Shown in pieces: positions 61,470-64,000 of a DNA stretch of 64,000 nt. The notes beneath the pieces are model-generated. The model did no database searches, had not been told where the DNA came from, and was given only the letters and a program-made list of their open reading frames with translations. Origin of the DNA: Actimicrobium sp. CCC2.4 (GTDB lineage Bacteria; Pseudomonadota; Gammaproteobacteria; Burkholderiales; Burkholderiaceae_D); the NCBI RefSeq assembly GCF_034347385.1, contig NZ_CP133777.1, positions 1,736,001 to 1,800,000 on the forward strand, given 5' to 3'. A program made the position numbers and the translations under genes. Position 1 is the first letter of the stretch; every line of letters begins with the position of its first letter.

Positions 61470-63152
61470 CTACATGTTCGGATAGCCCGGTCCACCACCA
61501 CCTTCAGGCGTGACCCACACGATGTTTTGTGTCGGATCCTTGATGTCGCAGGTTTTGCAATGCACGCAGTTTTGCGCGTTGATCTGCAAGCGGTCGGCAC
61601 CGGCGTCGGTCTTGACGTACTCGTACACACCCGCCGGACAGTAGCGCGCCTCCGGTCCGGCATAGCGCGCCAGATTCACATTGACCGGTACCGCCGCGTC
61701 TTTCAGCGTCAGATGAATAGGCTGGTCTTCGGCGTGATTCGTGTTCGAAATGAACACCGACGACAAGCGGTCGAAGGTCAGCTTGCCATCCGGTTTCGGA
61801 TACACGATAGGCGTGTAATTGGCCGCCGGTTTCAGGCATTCGTGATCGGCATGCTTGTGTCGCAGGGTCCACGGTGCTTTGCCGCGGAAAACGATCTGGT
61901 CGATGCCGACCATCAGCGTACCGGTTAGTAAACCCTTGCTCATCCACGGTTTGAAGTTGCGCGCGACGTGCAATTCTTCATGCAGCCAGGATTGCTCGAA
62001 TGTGGTCGTGTAGCTGGTCAGCTCGTCGAACTGGCGACCCAGGCCCAGTGCTTCGAAAGCAGCATCGGCAGCCAGCATGCCGGTTTTCATGGCGGTGTGG
62101 CTGCCTTTGATACGGCTGGTATTGAGGAAGCCGGCATCGCAACCGATCAGCACGCCGCCCGGGAAGGTCAGCTTGGGCAGCGATTGCAGGCCGCCGGCAG
62201 TGATTGCGCGGGCGCCGTAGGAAATGCGCTTGGCGCCAACGAAGAATTTGCTGATTTCAGGATGCGTCTTGTAGCGCTGGAATTCTTCATACGGCGACAG
62301 GTACGGATTGGCGTAGCCGAGGCCGACCACGTAGCCGACAGCAACCTGATTGTTTTCGAGGTGATACAGGAAGGAGCCGCCGTAGGTGTCGTTGTCCAGC
62401 GGCCAGCCGGCGGTGTGCACCACCAGGCCAGGCTGGTGCAGCTTTGGATCGATCTCCCACAATTCCTTGAGGCCCAGGCCGTAGGTTTGCGGATCCTTGC
62501 CTTTGTTGAGCTGGTATTTTTCCATCAGCTGTTTGCCGAGATGGCCGCGTGCGCCTTCGGCAAAGAAGGTGTACTTCGCATGCAGCTCCATGCCCAGCTG
62601 GAACGACGTGCCGGCCTGACCATGACGGTCGACACCTAGGTTGCCGGTAGCGACACCCTTGACCGAACCATCGTCGTTGTAGAGGATTTCTGCAGCGGGA
62701 AAGCCGGGGAATATTTCAACGCCCAGGGCTTCTGCCTGCTGACCCAGCCACCGCACCACATTCGCCAGCGAGATCACGTAGTTGCCGTGATTCTGGAAGC
62801 AGCCCGGCAGCATCCAGGTCGGTGTCTTGATGGCCTTGGTTTCGGTCAGGAACAGGAAGCGGTCTTCGGTCACTGGCGTGAGTAGCGGCGCACCCAGTTC
62901 CTTCCAGTTCGGCAGCAGTTCGTTCATTGCGATAGGGTCCATCACCGCGCCGGACAGGATGTGGGCACCCAGCTCTGCTCCTTTTTCAAGCACGCACACC
63001 GTGACTTCGGTTCCCTTGGCCGCTGCCAGTTGCTTGAGCCGGATCGCGGCCGACAGGCCTGCAGGTCCGCCGCCGATGACGACGACGTCGTACTCCATGG
63101 CTTCGCGCGGGCCGTATTGATCGAGCAGAGTCTGGTTCTGGTTGTGCATCAT
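61470..63152 (-). CDS. Electron transfer flavoprotein-ubiquinone oxidoreductase
   Basis: 560 residues. FAD motif YDVVVIGGGPAGLSAAIRLK near the N-terminus; quinone-binding region EGARGHLGKQLMEK; a C-terminal [4Fe-4S] domain with Cys in YCPAGVYEY, NCVHCKTCDIKDP (four Cys). It passes electrons from ETF (fatty acid and amino acid oxidation) to ubiquinone, in parallel with complex I. A family mark TAGGLQSLPKLTFPGG is intact. Confidence 0.96.
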   Translation of the reverse strand: MMHNQNQTLLDQYGPREAMEYDVVVIGGGPAGLSAAIRLKQLAAAKGTEVTVCVLEKGAELGAHILSGAVMDPIAMNELLPNWKELGAPLLTPVTEDRFLFLTETKAIKTPTWMLPGCFQNHGNYVISLANVVRWLGQQAEALGVEIFPGFPAAEILYNDDGSVKGVATGNLGVDRHGQAGTSFQLGMELHAKYTFFAEGARGHLGKQLMEKYQLNKGKDPQTYGLGLKELWEIDPKLHQPGLVVHTAGWPLDNDTYGGSFLYHLENNQVAVGYVVGLGYANPYLSPYEEFQRYKTHPEISKFFVGAKRISYGARAITAGGLQSLPKLTFPGGVLIGCDAGFLNTSRIKGSHTAMKTGMLAADAAFEALGLGRQFDELTSYTTTFEQSWLHEELHVARNFKPWMSKGLLTGTLMVGIDQIVFRGKAPWTLRHKHADHECLKPAANYTPIVYPKPDGKLTFDRLSSVFISNTNHAEDQPIHLTLKDAAVPVNVNLARYAGPEARYCPAGVYEYVKTDAGADRLQINAQNCVHCKTCDIKDPTQNIVWVTPEGGGGPGYPNM

Positions 63153-63233
63153 GGAGTCACCGTAAAGTTGTAATCGAACGAACGTGCTTATTGCCCAGCA
63201 TTTTGCACGGGAATGGCTTCTCGCGCACTCAAA

Positions 63234-63251
63234 TCATGCAGCATTCATGCA
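63234..63251. repeat. TCATGCA direct repeat in the ETF-QO/SDR intergenic region
   Basis: TCATGCA at 63234-63240 and 63245-63251, 11 bp centre to centre, in the 145-bp region between the divergent genes. The start-to-start distance of one helical turn would fit a regulator site. Confidence 0.35.
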
Positions 63252-63297
63252 ATGATAACGGCTCTAATGCAGGAACCTGCTTAACAAGGAGAAATTC

Positions 63298-64000
63298 GTG
63301 GGCATTGAAGTTAATTTTGAAGGCAAGATTGCCCTGGTCACCGGTGCTTCCAGCGGTTTGGGAGCACGTTTTGCCAAGGTCCTCGCACAGGCTGGCGCAC
63401 AGGTAGTACTGGCATCGCGCCGCATTGATCGCCTCAAAGAATTGCGCGCCGAAATCGAAGCCGACGGCGGTGCCGCCCATGTGGTCGCACTCGACGTCAC
63501 CGATTACGCCAGCATCAAGTCTGCCATTGCCCATGCCGAAACCGAAGCCGGTCCGATCGATATTCTGGTGAATAATTCAGGCGTCTCGACGACTCAACGG
63601 CTCGTTGATGTCACGCCGGAAGACTATGCCTATGTGATGGATACCAACCAGCGCGGCGCTTTTTTTGTGGCGCAGGAAGCGGCCAAGCGGATGATTGCGC
63701 GCGCCAAGGGTGATCCCAAATTACAGCACCGGATCATCAACATCGCCTCGGTGGCCGGCTTGCGCGTGCTGCCGCAGATTGGCATCTATTGCATGAGCAA
63801 ATCGGCAGTCGTGCACATGACCAAGTCAATGGCGGTTGAATGGGGGCGCTACGGCATCAATGTCAACGCGATCTGCCCGGGTTACATCAGCACCGAAATC
63901 AATGAAGAACATTTTCGCGGCGAACATGGTCAGCAACTGCTGGCAACGCTGCCGCGCAAGCGCGTTGGCAAACCGCAAGACCTCGATGGCTTGCTGTTGT
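63298..64000 (+). CDS. Short-chain dehydrogenase/reductase, 3' truncated by window edge
   Basis: GTG start with AAGGAG eight bases upstream. 234 codons visible, the end lies beyond the window. Classical SDR: NADP/NAD loop TGASSGLG (residues 15-22), NNSG in place of the usual NNAG, a catalytic Ser in NIASVAGL, Tyr164 and Lys168 in YCMSK, then ICPGYISTEI. Oxidises or reduces small molecules; substrate unknown. Adjacent to ETF-QO, so a role in acyl or fatty acid metabolism is possible but not shown. Confidence 0.9.
   Translation, partial: MGIEVNFEGKIALVTGASSGLGARFAKVLAQAGAQVVLASRRIDRLKELRAEIEADGGAAHVVALDVTDYASIKSAIAHAETEAGPIDILVNNSGVSTTQRLVDVTPEDYAYVMDTNQRGAFFVAQEAAKRMIARAKGDPKLQHRIINIASVAGLRVLPQIGIYCMSKSAVVHMTKSMAVEWGRYGINVNAICPGYISTEINEEHFRGEHGQQLLATLPRKRVGKPQDLDGLLL

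Overview
The window is a gene-dense stretch of core chromosome from a betaproteobacterium, most probably a Burkholderiales member of the Oxalobacteraceae (Herminiimonas/Collimonas/Undibacterium-like). That placement is inferred from gene order and protein character: leuC-entericidin-leuD-leuB-asd-fimV-truA-trpFBA-accD-folC-SPOR-cvpA-purF, sigma factor-DUF3619-DUF3106-RDD beside ilvIHC, and tpiA-secG-tRNA-Leu-nuoA-N-DUF2818-NUDIX. No search was run, so the genus is left open. I see no insertion sequence, prophage, CRISPR array or rRNA; the one RNA gene is a tRNA-Leu(GAG).

Layout. 1-3.8 kb: end of a type IV pilus cluster (3' part of pilY1, a pilE-like pilin, a TonB-like protein). 3.8-6.3 kb: a TPR-GGDEF diguanylate cyclase on the minus strand and an RraA-family protein. 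6.4-24.5 kb: a long plus-strand run for chorismate, leucine, aspartate-family, tryptophan, fatty-acid, folate and purine synthesis, with fimV, truA, a SPOR protein and cvpA among them. 24.6-29.3 kb: a PLP-dependent Cys/Met-metabolism enzyme, a LOG-family/TetR pair, a fasciclin protein, a second TetR and a membrane-anchored lipase-like hydrolase, with tight convergent overlaps. 29.5-31.7 kb: minus-strand cluster of ECF-like sigma factor, DUF3619, DUF3106 and RDD protein. 31.7-35.5 kb: a 516-bp leader and ilvI-ilvH-ilvC. 35.7-40.3 kb: dps, a SIMPL-domain protein, pssA, a Kbp-like BON-LysM protein and leuA. 40.4-45.5 kb: rpsO with a structured leader, pnp, a quinone oxidoreductase, tpiA and secG. 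45.5-61.4 kb: tRNA-Leu, then all fourteen complex I genes nuoA-nuoN, DUF2818 and a NUDIX hydrolase. 61.4-64 kb: electron-transfer flavoprotein-ubiquinone oxidoreductase (minus) and the 5' part of an SDR gene.

How the genes fit together: branched-chain amino acid synthesis is covered by ilvI/H/C, leuA, leuC/D and leuB in three separate loci. The nuo operon and ETF-QO both feed electrons into the quinone pool. rpsO-pnp is the classical translation/RNA-decay pair.

The sequence is mostly well-known core metabolism. The less explained items are the sigma/DUF3619/DUF3106/RDD cluster, the ilv leader, the altered GDG motif of IlvI (GEA), the rpsO leader, two micro-ORFs inside the nuo operon, a His-rich loop in NuoL, and the TonB-like gene behind the pilin.
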